Positions 8,872 through 18,430 of a stretch of DNA of 64,000 bases are shown here, piece after piece. Location: contig NZ_CP110395.1 of the NCBI RefSeq assembly GCF_029910215.1, positions 4,402,001 to 4,466,000 of the forward strand. Reading direction: 5' to 3'. The position numbers were made by a program, and so were the translations under genes. Within the stretch, counting starts at the first letter, position 1, and the number at the start of each line of letters is the position of its first letter. Under the pieces are notes generated by a model. It was not told the origin of the DNA. It did not search any database and saw only the letters and a list, made by a program, of their open reading frames with translations. This DNA is from Paraburkholderia sp. D15. Lineage in GTDB: Bacteria; Pseudomonadota; Gammaproteobacteria; Burkholderiales; Burkholderiaceae.

Positions 8872-9846
8872 TCACGCGCGCAACGGCCTCACACGCGCGA
8901 CGATCTCCCCGACAATGCCGCGCCGGAACGCCAACACGCACGCGATGAAAATCACGCCCGTCACGATCGTCACCGACTCGCCGAGCGAGCGAAACCAGTC
9001 GATTCCGGTCGTCGACGCCAGCGCGGAGCCGATATCACCGAGCCTGTCTTCGAGCGCGACGATCAACGCCGCGCCGAGCAGCGGCCCGAACAGCGTGCCC
9101 ATGCCGCCCACCAGCGTCATCAGGATCACCAGCCCGGACATCGTCCAGTATGCGTCGCTCAGCGTCTCGAAGCCTTGCACCAGCACCTTCAGCGAGCCGG
9201 CAAGACCCGCCAGCCCCGCCGACAGAATGAACGCCAGCAGCTTGAAGCGATCCGTGTCGTAGCCGAGCGACACCGCACGCGGCTCGTTCTCCTTGATCGC
9301 CACCAGCACCTGTCCAAACGGCGAATGAACGATCCGCACGATCAGCAGGAACGCCAGCACCATCACCGCGAGCACGACGAAGTACAACGCGACGTCGGAC
9401 GACAGATCCAGCAGGCCGAACAGCTTGCCGCGCGGCACGCCTTGCAGGCCGTCCTCGCCATGCGTGAACGGCGCCTGCAGAAAGACGAAGTAGACCATCT
9501 GCGCGAGCGCCAGCGTCACCATCGCGAAGTAGATGCCCTGGCGACGGATCGCGAACAGACCCACCACGAGACCGAGCAGCGTCGCCGCCGCGGTACCGGC
9601 GAGCACGCCGAGTTCCGGCGAGAAGCCGAGCGTCTGCATCGCGTAACCTGTCACGTAACCAGCCGACGCAAGGAACATCGCGTGACCGAAGGACAGCAGG
9701 CCGGTGTACCCGATCAGCAGATTGAACGCCGCCGCGAACAGCGCGAAGCACATCACCTTCATCACGAACAGCGGATAGATGCCGAGCACGGGGACCGCGA
9801 GCAGCGCGATCAGCAGCAGACCGTAGAGCACTTTTCTCTGCATCAT
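8872..9846 (-). CDS. livM: LIV-type ABC transporter permease LivM (second system)
   Basis: Inner-membrane permease, 324 residues, hydrophobic throughout, with the LivM landmark GYTGLLSFGHAMFLASAGYVTGYAMQ near residues 40-65 and the cytoplasmic coupling segment AIKENEPRAVSLGYD. An open frame extends far upstream, but that part is out-of-frame livH. The real start is the double ATG at 9846/9843 with AAGGAAAA before it, overlapping the livH stop. It is the last gene of the operon livG-livF-livK-livH-livM. Confidence 0.93.
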   Translation of the reverse strand: MMQRKVLYGLLLIALLAVPVLGIYPLFVMKVMCFALFAAAFNLLIGYTGLLSFGHAMFLASAGYVTGYAMQTLGFSPELGVLAGTAAATLLGLVVGLFAIRRQGIYFAMVTLALAQMVYFVFLQAPFTHGEDGLQGVPRGKLFGLLDLSSDVALYFVVLAVMVLAFLLIVRIVHSPFGQVLVAIKENEPRAVSLGYDTDRFKLLAFILSAGLAGLAGSLKVLVQGFETLSDAYWTMSGLVILMTLVGGMGTLFGPLLGAALIVALEDRLGDIGSALASTTGIDWFRSLGESVTIVTGVIFIACVLAFRRGIVGEIVARVRPLRA

Positions 9847-10727
9847 TTTTCCTTGCCGAAGAGACCCGCCGGACGCACCAGCAACACCAGCGCCATGATC
9901 ACGAACACGACGGTCGCCGACGCCTCCGGATAGAACACGCGCGTCAATCCTTCGATCACGCCGAGCATCAAGCCCGTCAAAATCGACCCCATGATCGACC
10001 CCATGCCGCCGATCACGACCACGGCGAACACGGTGATGATCATCGGCTGGCCCATCAGCGGCGAGACCTGAATGACCGGCGCGGCGAGCACGCCGGCAAA
10101 TGCCGCCAGCGCGACGCCGAAGCCGTAGGTGAGCGTGATCATCAGCGGCACGTTGACGCCGAACGCCTCGACCAGTTTCGGATTCTCGGTGCCCGCGCGC
10201 AGATAGGCGCCCAGGCGCGTCTTTTCGATCACGAACCACGTCGCGAAGCACACCGCCAGCGACGCCACCACGACCCAAGCACGATAGTTCGGCAAGAACA
10301 TGAAGCCGAGATTGGTCGCGCCGGACAGCGCGGACGGCACGTCGTAAGGCTGGCCCGACGACCCGTAGATGGAATGAAACACGCCTTCGACCACCAGCGT
10401 CAGCCCGAAGGTCAGCAGCAGCCCATACAGATGATCGAGCCGGTATAACCAGCGCAGCATCGTCCGTTCGATCAGAATGCCGAACAGCCCGACGACCAGC
10501 GGCGCCAGCACCAGCATCACCCAGTACGGCAGGCCGAAATACGAAAAACCCATCCATGCGAGCATTGCGCCGAGCATGAACAACGCGCCGTGCGCGAAAT
10601 TGATCACGTTGAGCAGGCCGAAAATCACCGCGAGCCCAAGACTCAGAATCGCGTAGAACGAGCCGTTGACGAGCCCTAGCAGTAGCTGGCTCAGCATCGC
10701 CGGGAGCGGAATGCCAAAGATTTCCAT
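9843..10727 (-). CDS. livH: LIV-type ABC transporter permease LivH (second system)
   Basis: Inner-membrane permease, 294 residues from MEIFGIPLPAMLSQLLLGLV. It carries the LivH motif GLLNVINFAHGALFMLGAML and the coupling segment YLRAGTENPKLVEAFGVN. A slightly longer frame starts at 10757, but the ATG at 10727 matches the family N-terminus and has TAAGG upstream. Its stop overlaps the start of livM. It lies 145 bases after its binding-protein gene, with a hairpin in the gap. Confidence 0.92.
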   Translation of the reverse strand: MEIFGIPLPAMLSQLLLGLVNGSFYAILSLGLAVIFGLLNVINFAHGALFMLGAMLAWMGFSYFGLPYWVMLVLAPLVVGLFGILIERTMLRWLYRLDHLYGLLLTFGLTLVVEGVFHSIYGSSGQPYDVPSALSGATNLGFMFLPNYRAWVVVASLAVCFATWFVIEKTRLGAYLRAGTENPKLVEAFGVNVPLMITLTYGFGVALAAFAGVLAAPVIQVSPLMGQPMIITVFAVVVIGGMGSIMGSILTGLMLGVIEGLTRVFYPEASATVVFVIMALVLLVRPAGLFGKEK

Positions 10728-10837
10728 TGAAGCCTTAACCCCTGAAGCCAACGCCAAGGTGAGATCGCCGACACGCGATCAGGCCGGCGCGCGAACGATG
10801 GCGAAGCCACCGGCCGCGCACGGCGGGTGAAGCGGCT

Positions 10838-10864
10838 GGCCGCCGGTCAGTCGCGCCGGCGGCC
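10838..10864 (-). terminator. Intra-operon hairpin between binding protein and LivH
   Basis: Perfect 9-bp GC arms (10838-10846 and 10856-10864) right after the binding-protein stop, without a T-run. This copies the arrangement in the first LIV operon. It probably protects the binding-protein mRNA 3' end; a full stop of transcription is unlikely. Confidence 0.4.
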
Positions 10865-10872
10865 GCCCGTGC

Positions 10873-12087
10873 TTACTTCCACAACGCGCAACGCGTCTGC
10901 GCCTTGGTCGTGAACGCCTGCTCGCCGGGGATGGTCGCCATGATCTTGTAGTAGTCCCACGGCTCTTTCGACTCGGCCGGCGTCTTCACCTGCATCAGGT
11001 ACATGTCGTGGATCATGCTGCCGTCCTGACGGATGTAGCCCTTCGCGTAGAAGTCGTCGATCTTCGTCTTGCGCAACTGCGCCATCACCTTGTCCGGATC
11101 GGTCGTGCCGATCGCCTTCACCGCGTTCAGGTAGGTCATGGTCGCCGAGTAGTCGGCGGCCTGCAGGCTCGACGGCATCTTCTTCGTCTTGTCGAAGTAG
11201 CGCTGCGCCCATTTGCGCGTGTTGGCGTCCTTGTTCCAGTACCAGCTGTCGGTCAGCACCAGCCCCTGGGTGGTTTCGAGGCCGAGGCTATGCACGTCGT
11301 CGATGAACATCAGCAGCGCGGCCAGCTTCATCGTCTTGGTGATGCCGAATTCCTTCGCGGCCTTGATCGAGTTCACGGTATCGCCGCCGGCATTCGCGAG
11401 GCCGAGGATCTGCGCCTTCGACGCCTGCGCCTGCAACAGGAACGACGAGAAGTCCGATGCCGACAGCGGCGCGCGCACGGCGCCCAGCACCTGGCCGCCG
11501 TTCGCCTTCACCACGTCCGACGTCGCCTTTTCCAGCGCCTTGCCGAACGCGTAGTCGGCGGTCAGGAAGTACCACGTCTTGCCGCCCTGCTTCGTCACCG
11601 CCGAGCCGGTACCGTTGGCGAGTGCGGTCGTGTCGTACGCGTAGTGGACCGTGTACGGCGTGCATTGCTCGTTGGTCAGCGTGTCGGCGCCCGCACCGAT
11701 GTTGATGTAGACCTTGTGCTTCTCACCCGCGACGGTGTTCATCGACAGCCCCGTCGCCGAGTTCGTGCCGCCGATCAGCATGTCGACGCCGTCGCGGTCG
11801 AACCACTCGCGTGCGCGCGACGCGGCGATATCGGCCTTGTTCTGGTGATCCGCGTACACCAGCGTGATCGGCTTGCCGTTGACCTTGCCGCCGAAGTCGG
11901 CGATGGCCATGCGGATCGCTTCGAGGCCGCCGGGGCCGTCGATATCCGCGTACAGCCCCGAAAGATCGGTGATGTAGCCGATCTTCACCGCGTCGTCAGC
12001 CGCTTGCGCGCTGCCCAGCGTCAGGGCGGCGCCGGCGGCGGCCGCGAAGCAGAGGGTGGCGAGTCGCGCGAGTGGGTTCTTTTTCAT
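10873..12087 (-). CDS. LIV-type ABC transporter substrate-binding protein (second system)
   Basis: Periplasmic binding protein, 404 residues. Signal peptide MKKNPLARLATLCFAAAAGAAL ends at AQA and is followed by ADDAVKIGYITDLSGLYADIDGPGG. It is a different subgroup from the two binding proteins at 5.5-8.3 kb (motifs DHQNKADIA, GGTNSATGL, LTADYAFGKALE). The ribosome site CAGGAGACAGG sits just before the ATG. It belongs to the livG-F-K-H-M operon, next to an organic-acid or alcohol catabolic cluster, so the ligand may not be an amino acid; that is only a contextual guess. Confidence 0.9.
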   Translation of the reverse strand: MKKNPLARLATLCFAAAAGAALTLGSAQAADDAVKIGYITDLSGLYADIDGPGGLEAIRMAIADFGGKVNGKPITLVYADHQNKADIAASRAREWFDRDGVDMLIGGTNSATGLSMNTVAGEKHKVYINIGAGADTLTNEQCTPYTVHYAYDTTALANGTGSAVTKQGGKTWYFLTADYAFGKALEKATSDVVKANGGQVLGAVRAPLSASDFSSFLLQAQASKAQILGLANAGGDTVNSIKAAKEFGITKTMKLAALLMFIDDVHSLGLETTQGLVLTDSWYWNKDANTRKWAQRYFDKTKKMPSSLQAADYSATMTYLNAVKAIGTTDPDKVMAQLRKTKIDDFYAKGYIRQDGSMIHDMYLMQVKTPAESKEPWDYYKIMATIPGEQAFTTKAQTRCALWK

Positions 12088-12142
12088 TCCTGTCTCCTGT
12101 TTCTTCGCTTGTGGTTATCAGAGGCAATCGGGCGATCCGGAA

Positions 12143-12901
12143 TCAGACGCCCAGTAGATCGTGCAGGACCGGCATCTTGCTTTCCAGTTCGGCGGCGCCG
12201 AAGTGTTCGACGATCGCGCCGTGCTCCATCACGTAGAAACGATCGGCGAGCGGCGCGGCAAAGCGGAAATTCTGTTCGACCATCACGACGGTATAGCCGC
12301 GCTCCTTCAGCGTGATGATCATGCGGGCGAGCGCCTGCACGATGACCGGCGCGAGCCCTTCCGAAATCTCGTCGAGCAGCAGCAGGCTCGCGCCGGTGCG
12401 CAGGATGCGCGCGACCGCCAGCATCTGCTGTTCGCCGCCCGACAACCGCGTGCCCTGGCTCATGCGGCGTTCGTGCAGGTTCGGGAACATCGCGTAGATT
12501 TCATCGAGCGACATCATGTGCGCCTTGTCGCCGACAGGCGGCGGCAGCAACAGATTTTCCTCGCACGACAGGCTCGAAAATATGCCGCGCTCCTCCGGGC
12601 AATAACCGATGCCGCAGTGCGCGATGCGATGCGTGGACATGCCGATGGTTTCGCGCCCACCGATGCGAATCGAGCCGGTACGACGGCCCGTCAATCCCAT
12701 GATCGCGCGCAGCGTGGTGGTGCGGCCCGCGCCGTTGCGGCCGAGCAGCGTGACGACCTCGCCGCGGTTCACGGTCAGATCGACGCCATGCAGAATGTGG
12801 GATTCCCCGTACCACGCCTGTAGACCCGCAATCTCCAGCGCGGGCGCGGCGTCCGCCGTGCCGCTCACCTCGAGGCTCTCGCGCTCGGCAATCGTATTCA
12901 T
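12143..12901 (-). CDS. livF: LIV-type ABC transporter ATPase LivF with Arg in place of the Walker A Lys
   Basis: ATPase subunit of the second importer, 252 residues. Signature LSGGEQQMLAVARIL, Walker B LLLLDEISEGLAP and switch VVMVEQN are intact, but the P-loop reads GRNGAGRTT: Arg60 stands where nearly all ABC ATPases have Lys (codon CGC on the minus strand). The partner LivG has a normal GPNGAGKTT, so one of the two composite ATP sites would keep its lysine. The start overlaps the livG stop by 4 bases. The family call is firm; whether this subunit hydrolyses ATP normally is open. Confidence 0.9.
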   Translation of the reverse strand: MNTIAERESLEVSGTADAAPALEIAGLQAWYGESHILHGVDLTVNRGEVVTLLGRNGAGRTTTLRAIMGLTGRRTGSIRIGGRETIGMSTHRIAHCGIGYCPEERGIFSSLSCEENLLLPPPVGDKAHMMSLDEIYAMFPNLHERRMSQGTRLSGGEQQMLAVARILRTGASLLLLDEISEGLAPVIVQALARMIITLKERGYTVVMVEQNFRFAAPLADRFYVMEHGAIVEHFGAAELESKMPVLHDLLGV

Positions 12902-13677
12902 GCGTGGGCTCCGGCGAGTGCCGCGTCGGCACTGCCCATGTAGGCTTGCATCACCAGCGGATTCTTCGAAACTTCGGCGTAGCTGCCTTCGGCGAGCACT
13001 TCGCCGCGTTGCAGGACGGTGATCGTGTCGGAGATGCCGGCGATCACGTTCATGTTGTGCTCGACCATCAGGATCGTGCGGCCGCTCGATACTTTCTTGA
13101 TCAACGCCGTCACGCGATCGACGTCTTCATGGCCCATGCCTTGCGTCGGTTCGTCGAGCAGCATCAACTCGGGTTCCATCGCGAGCGTGGTGGCGATTTC
13201 CAGCGCGCGCTTGCGACCGTACGAGAGTTCGACGGTCAGAACATCGGCGAAATCGGTCAGACCGACCTGCGTGAGCAGATCCATCGCGCGGTCGTCGAGC
13301 CGGCGCAGCGTGCGCTCGCTCTTCCAGAAATGAAACGCGGTGCCGAGCTGGCGCTGCAGACCGATACGCACGTTCTGCAATGCAGTCAGATGCGGAAACA
13401 CCGCGGAAATCTGGAACGAACGGATGATGCCGCGACGCGCAATCTGCGCGGGACGTTCGCCGGTAATGTCGATACCGTTGAAGACGATCTGCCCCGCGGT
13501 GGGTTCGAGAAATTTGGTGAGCAGATTAAAGCAGGTGGTCTTGCCTGCCCCATTGGGGCCGATCAGCGCATGGATCGAGCCACGGCGCACGCGCAGGTTC
13601 ACCCCGTTCACGGCGATGAAGCCTTTGAACTCACGGGTGAGGCCGCGCGTTTCGAGAATCGTATCGCCGAGAATCAT
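12898..13677 (-). CDS. livG: LIV-type ABC transporter ATPase LivG (second system)
   Basis: ATPase subunit, 259 residues, with Walker A GPNGAGKTTCFNLLTKF, a LivG-type insert around ISAVFPHLTALQNVRIGLQ, signature LSYGRKRALEIA, Walker B LMLLDEPTQGMG and switch VEHNMNV. An ATG four codons upstream (13689) is possible, but the sequence GGAAGGG sits between the two and serves as ribosome site for the ATG at 13677. First gene of the operon. Together with livF, a binding protein, livH and livM it makes a complete importer. Confidence 0.9.
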   Translation of the reverse strand: MILGDTILETRGLTREFKGFIAVNGVNLRVRRGSIHALIGPNGAGKTTCFNLLTKFLEPTAGQIVFNGIDITGERPAQIARRGIIRSFQISAVFPHLTALQNVRIGLQRQLGTAFHFWKSERTLRRLDDRAMDLLTQVGLTDFADVLTVELSYGRKRALEIATTLAMEPELMLLDEPTQGMGHEDVDRVTALIKKVSSGRTILMVEHNMNVIAGISDTITVLQRGEVLAEGSYAEVSKNPLVMQAYMGSADAALAGAHA

Positions 13678-14029
13678 GTTCCCTTCCATACGGAGTAAGG
13701 CGAAGCACTACGATCTTCCGCGCGAACCTTTGCGCGACTTTTTTATGACGGCGGCACCCCCTGCCGCTCGTTGGCGTGCTGCACCAATACGGACGGTAAT
13801 CCCAGGCGCGGCACGCAGCATGGCTGCCATTGTCGCGCCAATGATGCAGCGCATTCATTGGGATTTGCACTAGTGAGGGACGGCTGCGGGCCCTGATGCG
13901 GCGATGGGCCGCGCCGTGTGACGAATGTACGGACGCGGCCTGCTGACGGCCCGGGGGACGGCAGTGGGCCGCCTGCGCAAACGGCGTGCCGCTGGCTGGC
14001 GTCGCTGGCTGGCGTCGCTTGTCGCGTTG
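13678..14029. other. Intergenic region before the LIV operon
   Basis: 352 bases between the end of hpdH and the start of livG. It should hold the LIV promoter, but no clear promoter or terminator was seen. A 13-base direct repeat, CTGGCTGGCGTCG twice in a row, lies near 13991-14016. Small open frames here have no support. Confidence 0.4.
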
Positions 14030-15757
14030 TCACACGGCGGACATCGAAGGACTCGCCGCGCGCTGAGTCACCGCGTTCCCGGCAACACGAGCGCGACGGT
14101 CTTCGCGGATCATGTCGCTCGCACGCTCCGCGATCATCAGCGTCGGCGAATTGGTGTTGCCCGAGGTGATGGTCGGCATGACCGAGGCATCGACCACGCG
14201 TAATCCTTCGACGCCGATCACCCGCAGGCGGGTATCGACGACCGCCGCAGGATCGTCGGTCGTGCCCATGCGACAGGTGCCGACCGGATGAAAGATCGTC
14301 GTGCCGACCGCGCCGGCCGCCTGCTGCAGCTCGTCTTCGGTCTGGTACTGAATGCCCGGCAAAATCTCCCGAGGCTGATACCGTGCGAGCGCGGGCGCGG
14401 CCGCAATCCTGCGCGTGAGACGCAACGCGTTCGCGGCAACGTGACGGTCGTAATCGGTGGAGAGGTAGTTAGGCGCGATCAGCGGCGCAGCGGAACTGTC
14501 GCGCGATTCGATGTGGATGCTACCGCGCGAGGTCGGCCGCAAATGGCACACCGACGCCGTGAACGCATTGAAGCGATGCAGCGGCTCGCCGAACCGGTCG
14601 AGCGACAAAGGCTGCACGTGATACTCGAGATCCGGACGCGTGAGCGAGCGATCCGCCGGATCGGACTTCGCGAACGCGCCGAGTTGCGACGGCGACATCG
14701 ACATCGGGCCGCTTTGAAAGAGCGCGTACTGCATGCCGATCATCAGCTTGCCCCACCAATGCGCGGAGGCCGTGTTCAGCGTGCGCACGCCGTCGACCTG
14801 ATAGGCCATGCGCAACTGCAGATGGTCCTGCAGGTTTTCGCCGACACCGCGCAGATCGTTGACCACGTCGATGCCGAGTTGCTGCAGGCGCGCGCCATTG
14901 CCGATGCCGGACAGTTCGAGCAATTGCGGCGAGTTCACCGCACCCGCGCTCAGGATCACTTCGCAGCGCGCCCTGGCCAGATAGTCGACGTCTGCCCCGC
15001 GATATTCGACGCCGCTGCAACGGCGCCCGTCGAACACCAGGCGCTGCGTGTGCGCCCCGGTGATGACGGTGAGATTCGGACGCTTGAGCGCGGGACGCAA
15101 GAACGCTTTCGACGCGTTCCAGCGAATGCCGCGTTTTTGATTGACGTCGAAATAACCGACGCCGCTGTTGTCGCCGCGATTGAAATCGTCGGTGGCGGGA
15201 ATGCCGGTCTGCTGCGCGGCCTGTGAAAACTCTTCGAGAATCTTCCACTTCAGGCGCTGCTTTTCGACGCGCCACGGACCGCCCGCGCCATGCGATTCGC
15301 TCGCGCCGGCATGGTGATCCTCGCTGCGTTTGAAGACCGGCAGCACCGCATTCCACGACCACGACGCGTCGTTCGTCACGCGCGCCCACTCGTCGTAGTC
15401 TTCACGCTGACCACGCATGTAGATCATGCCGTTGATCGACGAGCTGCCGCCTAATACGCGTCCGCGAGGATACGACAGCGCGCGCCCATTCAACCCCGCT
15501 TCGGGCTGCGTTTTATAAAGCCAGTCCGTGCGCGGATTGCCGATGCAGTAGAGGTAGCCGACCGGCACGTGAATCCAGTGATAATCGTCCTTGCCGCCGG
15601 CTTCCAGCAGCAGGACCTGCACGTCGGGATCTTCGGTCAGGCGATTCGCCAGCACGCAGCCCGCCGTGCCCGCGCCCACGATGATGTAATCGAACTCGCC
15701 TTCCAGACGTCGGGGCGATGCGCGCTGCGAGTCTGTCTGCGTGCCGGCTGATTTCAT
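14030..15757 (-). CDS. hpdH: GMC-family FAD oxidoreductase, probable 3-hydroxypropionate dehydrogenase
   Basis: Choline-dehydrogenase-like flavoenzyme, 575 residues. The FAD-binding motif FDYIIVGAGTAGCVLANRL lies near residues 22-40, GMC signature 1 near PRGRVLGGSSSINGMIYMRG, and the C-terminal catalytic region has FHPVGTCRMG and GNTNSPTLMIAE. AGGAG stands before the ATG at 15757. It is followed upstream in the operon by a CoA-acylating semialdehyde dehydrogenase and a divergent LysR gene. That trio is the known 3-hydroxypropionate catabolic set in Pseudomonas and Cupriavidus, where HpdH is a GMC enzyme. The alternative is choline or another alcohol, but no betaine genes are present. Confidence 0.72.
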   Translation of the reverse strand: MKSAGTQTDSQRASPRRLEGEFDYIIVGAGTAGCVLANRLTEDPDVQVLLLEAGGKDDYHWIHVPVGYLYCIGNPRTDWLYKTQPEAGLNGRALSYPRGRVLGGSSSINGMIYMRGQREDYDEWARVTNDASWSWNAVLPVFKRSEDHHAGASESHGAGGPWRVEKQRLKWKILEEFSQAAQQTGIPATDDFNRGDNSGVGYFDVNQKRGIRWNASKAFLRPALKRPNLTVITGAHTQRLVFDGRRCSGVEYRGADVDYLARARCEVILSAGAVNSPQLLELSGIGNGARLQQLGIDVVNDLRGVGENLQDHLQLRMAYQVDGVRTLNTASAHWWGKLMIGMQYALFQSGPMSMSPSQLGAFAKSDPADRSLTRPDLEYHVQPLSLDRFGEPLHRFNAFTASVCHLRPTSRGSIHIESRDSSAAPLIAPNYLSTDYDRHVAANALRLTRRIAAAPALARYQPREILPGIQYQTEDELQQAAGAVGTTIFHPVGTCRMGTTDDPAAVVDTRLRVIGVEGLRVVDASVMPTITSGNTNSPTLMIAERASDMIREDRRARVAGNAVTQRAASPSMSAV

Positions 15758-15833
15758 GATTCAGTCTCCTAAGCTTTTTTATACGCGGGTGGTCTTGCCT
15801 GATCGCACCCGCGTCGTCACGCCATGCCCGCGC

Positions 15834-17375
15834 TTATTTCGCCACCGGCATCGTGAACTCGGCGCCCTTCGCAATGCTGTCGGGCCAGCGCTGCATGATG
15901 CTCTTGTAGCGCGTGTAGAAGCGCACGCCTTCCTCGCCGTACGCATGATGATCGCCGAACAGCGACTTCTTCCAGCCGCCGAACGAATGCCACGCCATCG
16001 GCACCGGAATCGGCACGTTGATGCCCACCATGCCGATCTGAATCTGCCGCGAGAACGCCCGCGCGACGCCACCGTCCGACGTGAACAGCGACACACCGTT
16101 GGCAAACTCGTTCGCGTTGATCAATTCCACCGCCGACGCGAAATCCGGTACGCGCACCACGCACAACACGGGCCCGAAGATTTCTTCGCGATAGATTTTC
16201 ATATCGGTCGATACATCGTCGAACAAGGTGCCACCCAGGAAAAAGCCCTGCTCGTGTCCTTCCACCCGATGCCCGCGCCCGTCGACCACCAGTTTCGCGC
16301 CGGCAGCGACGCCCGCTTCGATATAGCCGACCACCTTGTCGCGATGCACGCCCGTCACCAGCGGCCCCATCTCCGCCGCCGACTCCATGCCGTTGAGAAT
16401 CTTCAGGCTCTTCACGCGCGGCGTCAGGCGTTCGATCAGCTCATCGGCGATATGACCCACCGCGACCGCCACCGAAATCGCCATGCAGCGCTCGCCGGCC
16501 GAGCCGTACGCGGCGCCGATCAAGGCATCGACAGCTTGATCGAGATCGGCGTCCGGCATCACCACCAGGTGATTCTTCGCACCGCCCAAGGCCTGCACGC
16601 GCTTGCCGTGCTTCGTGCCTTCCGTATAGATGTATTCGGCGATCGGCGTCGAGCCGACGAACGACAACGCGCTGACGTCCGGATGCACGAGCAGCGCGTC
16701 CACGGCCGTCTTGTCGCCGTGCACGACATTGAACACGCCGTCGGGCAGACCCGCTTCCTTCAGCAATTCGGCAAGCCGGTTCGCACACGAAGGATCGCGT
16801 TCCGACGGCTTCAACACGAAGGTGTTGCCGCACGCGATCGCGACGGGGAACATCCAGCACGGCACCATCATCGGGAAATTGAACGGCGTGATGCCGGCCA
16901 CCACGCCCAACGGTTGCCGCAGATTCCAGTTGTCGATGCCGCCGCCGATCTGATCGGTGAAATCGGTCTTCAACAGGTTCGGAATGCCGCACGCGAATTC
17001 GACGATCTCGATGCCGCGCATCACCTCGCCCTTCGCGTCCGAGAACACCTTGCCGTGTTCGCGGGTGATCAGTTCCGCGAGTTCGTCGTGGTGGCGGTCG
17101 AGCAATTCCTTGAACTTGAACAGCACGCGCGCCCGCTTGATCGGCGCGGTTTCGCTCCATGCGGGAAACGCGGCTTTGGCGGCGGCCACCGCGGCGTCCA
17201 CCTCGGCGACGCTCGCCAGCGGCACGCGCGCGCTGACGCTGCCGAGCGCGGGGTTGAAGACGTCGCCGAAACGGCCGCTCGTCCCGTCGAAAGCCTTGCC
17301 GCCGATGAAATGCGCCAACGCGCGCGCCTGAGTTTCGCCGCTGCGAACGCCTGCGTCCTGATCTGTCTCGCTCAT
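15834..17375 (-). CDS. mmsA: CoA-acylating (methyl)malonate-semialdehyde dehydrogenase
   Basis: Converts malonate semialdehyde to acetyl-CoA and CO2, or methylmalonate semialdehyde to propionyl-CoA, with NAD and CoA. The 513-residue protein shows [18 protein letters not shown], the nucleophile Cys297 in [10 protein letters not shown], and Asn268 in GGAKNH where non-acylating aldehyde dehydrogenases have Glu; this marks the CoA-dependent branch. The open frame extends 37 codons upstream, but the ATG at 17375 has GAGGAC before it and the usual N-terminus. First gene of the mmsA-hpdH unit, divergent from the LysR regulator. Confidence 0.93.
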   Translation of the reverse strand: MSETDQDAGVRSGETQARALAHFIGGKAFDGTSGRFGDVFNPALGSVSARVPLASVAEVDAAVAAAKAAFPAWSETAPIKRARVLFKFKELLDRHHDELAELITREHGKVFSDAKGEVMRGIEIVEFACGIPNLLKTDFTDQIGGGIDNWNLRQPLGVVAGITPFNFPMMVPCWMFPVAIACGNTFVLKPSERDPSCANRLAELLKEAGLPDGVFNVVHGDKTAVDALLVHPDVSALSFVGSTPIAEYIYTEGTKHGKRVQALGGAKNHLVVMPDADLDQAVDALIGAAYGSAGERCMAISVAVAVGHIADELIERLTPRVKSLKILNGMESAAEMGPLVTGVHRDKVVGYIEAGVAAGAKLVVDGRGHRVEGHEQGFFLGGTLFDDVSTDMKIYREEIFGPVLCVVRVPDFASAVELINANEFANGVSLFTSDGGVARAFSRQIQIGMVGINVPIPVPMAWHSFGGWKKSLFGDHHAYGEEGVRFYTRYKSIMQRWPDSIAKGAEFTMPVAK

Positions 17376-17502
17376 GGTGTGTCCTCTTCCTGTGGAGTCC
17401 TGGGTCCGGCGCGCAAATTCTTCTAAAAAACGTCGCGACGGTGTATCGAAAGGCAAGCGTACGGCGCTTCGGGGCAACAAATCCAATGAGTAATGCTCAA
17501 TT

Positions 17503-17516
17503 GCGATATAAGTCGC
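17503..17516. promoter_or_regulatory. Candidate LysR-type operator between mmsA and hpdR
   Basis: GCGATATAAGTCGC is an inverted repeat (GCGA and TCGC, 6-base spacer) lying 15 bases upstream of the LysR start, inside the 155-base divergent region. It sits in an AT-rich patch (17480-17530), the usual setting of a LysR-type autoregulatory site. A second, looser repeat around CAATGAG and CTCAATTG lies at 17484-17502. Confidence 0.4.
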
Positions 17517-17530
17517 GCTAATATCAAGAT

Positions 17531-18430
17531 ATGGATCTGACTCTGCTCCGGGCTTTCGTCACCGTGGCGCGCGAGGGCAATCTCACGCGCGCTGCCGTGC
17601 AGCTCCACCTGACCCAACCCGCCGTCAGCCTGCAAATCAAGCATCTGCAGGAGACGCTTGGCGTGACGCTGTTCTCGCGCACATCGCACGGACTTTCGCT
17701 GACGCGCGACGGTCAGGCGCTGCTGCCGCATGCCGAGCGCGCGCTTGGGGCGGCCAGCGACGTGCAGCGCGCGGCGCAGTCGTTGCGGCAGGAGGTGCGC
17801 GGACGCTTGCGGATCGGCACGATCCTGGACCCGGCGTTCCTGCGTCTTGGTGGTTTTCTCCGGCAACTGGTGGAGACGTGGCCGCATATCGAAACCGCGT
17901 TGCGGCATGGCATGTCGGGCTGGGTGCTGGATCAGGTGCGGGCGGGCGAACTCGACGTGGGGTATTACATCGGTCTGCCGTCGGAGGACGAACCGCGCGA
18001 TGGCGCGGCGTTTCACGCCGTCACGCTTACCCGCTTCCAGTACCGTGTGCTGGCGCCGGCCGGCTGGAAGGATCGGGTGAAAGGCGCACGCGACTGGCGC
18101 GCGCTCGCCGCGTTGCCGTGGATCTGGACGCCGCCCGCATCCGCGCATAACCGTCTGTTGACGCGCTGTTTCGATGACGCCGGCGTGAAGCCGGTCAAGG
18201 TCGCGGAAGTGGATCAGGAGCCGTCGATGCTCGATCTCGTCAAATCCGGCGTCGGCCTGACGCTGGCCCGCGATGCCACCGCGATCGCCGAGGCGCACGC
18301 GCATGCGCTGACCATCGTCGAAGGGGTGACGGTGCCGACCCAGCTCAGCTTCATCACGCTCGACGCGCGCCGGGATGAACCGGCGATCGCCGCTGCATTG
18401 AAGTTGATCGAGCAGCAATGGGCGACGTGA
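17531..18430 (+). CDS. hpdR: LysR-family transcriptional regulator, probable HpdR
   Basis: 299 residues: N-terminal winged helix-turn-helix ([48 protein letters not shown], residues 1-50), a linker helix, and an effector domain from about residue 90 ([11 protein letters not shown]). It is transcribed away from mmsA-hpdH, the standard arrangement for a LysR protein controlling its neighbours. By analogy with known hpd loci it would activate mmsA-hpdH with 3-hydroxypropionate. The regulator family is certain; the effector is inferred from context. Confidence 0.88.
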   Translation: MDLTLLRAFVTVAREGNLTRAAVQLHLTQPAVSLQIKHLQETLGVTLFSRTSHGLSLTRDGQALLPHAERALGAASDVQRAAQSLRQEVRGRLRIGTILDPAFLRLGGFLRQLVETWPHIETALRHGMSGWVLDQVRAGELDVGYYIGLPSEDEPRDGAAFHAVTLTRFQYRVLAPAGWKDRVKGARDWRALAALPWIWTPPASAHNRLLTRCFDDAGVKPVKVAEVDQEPSMLDLVKSGVGLTLARDATAIAEAHAHALTIVEGVTVPTQLSFITLDARRDEPAIAAALKLIEQQWAT

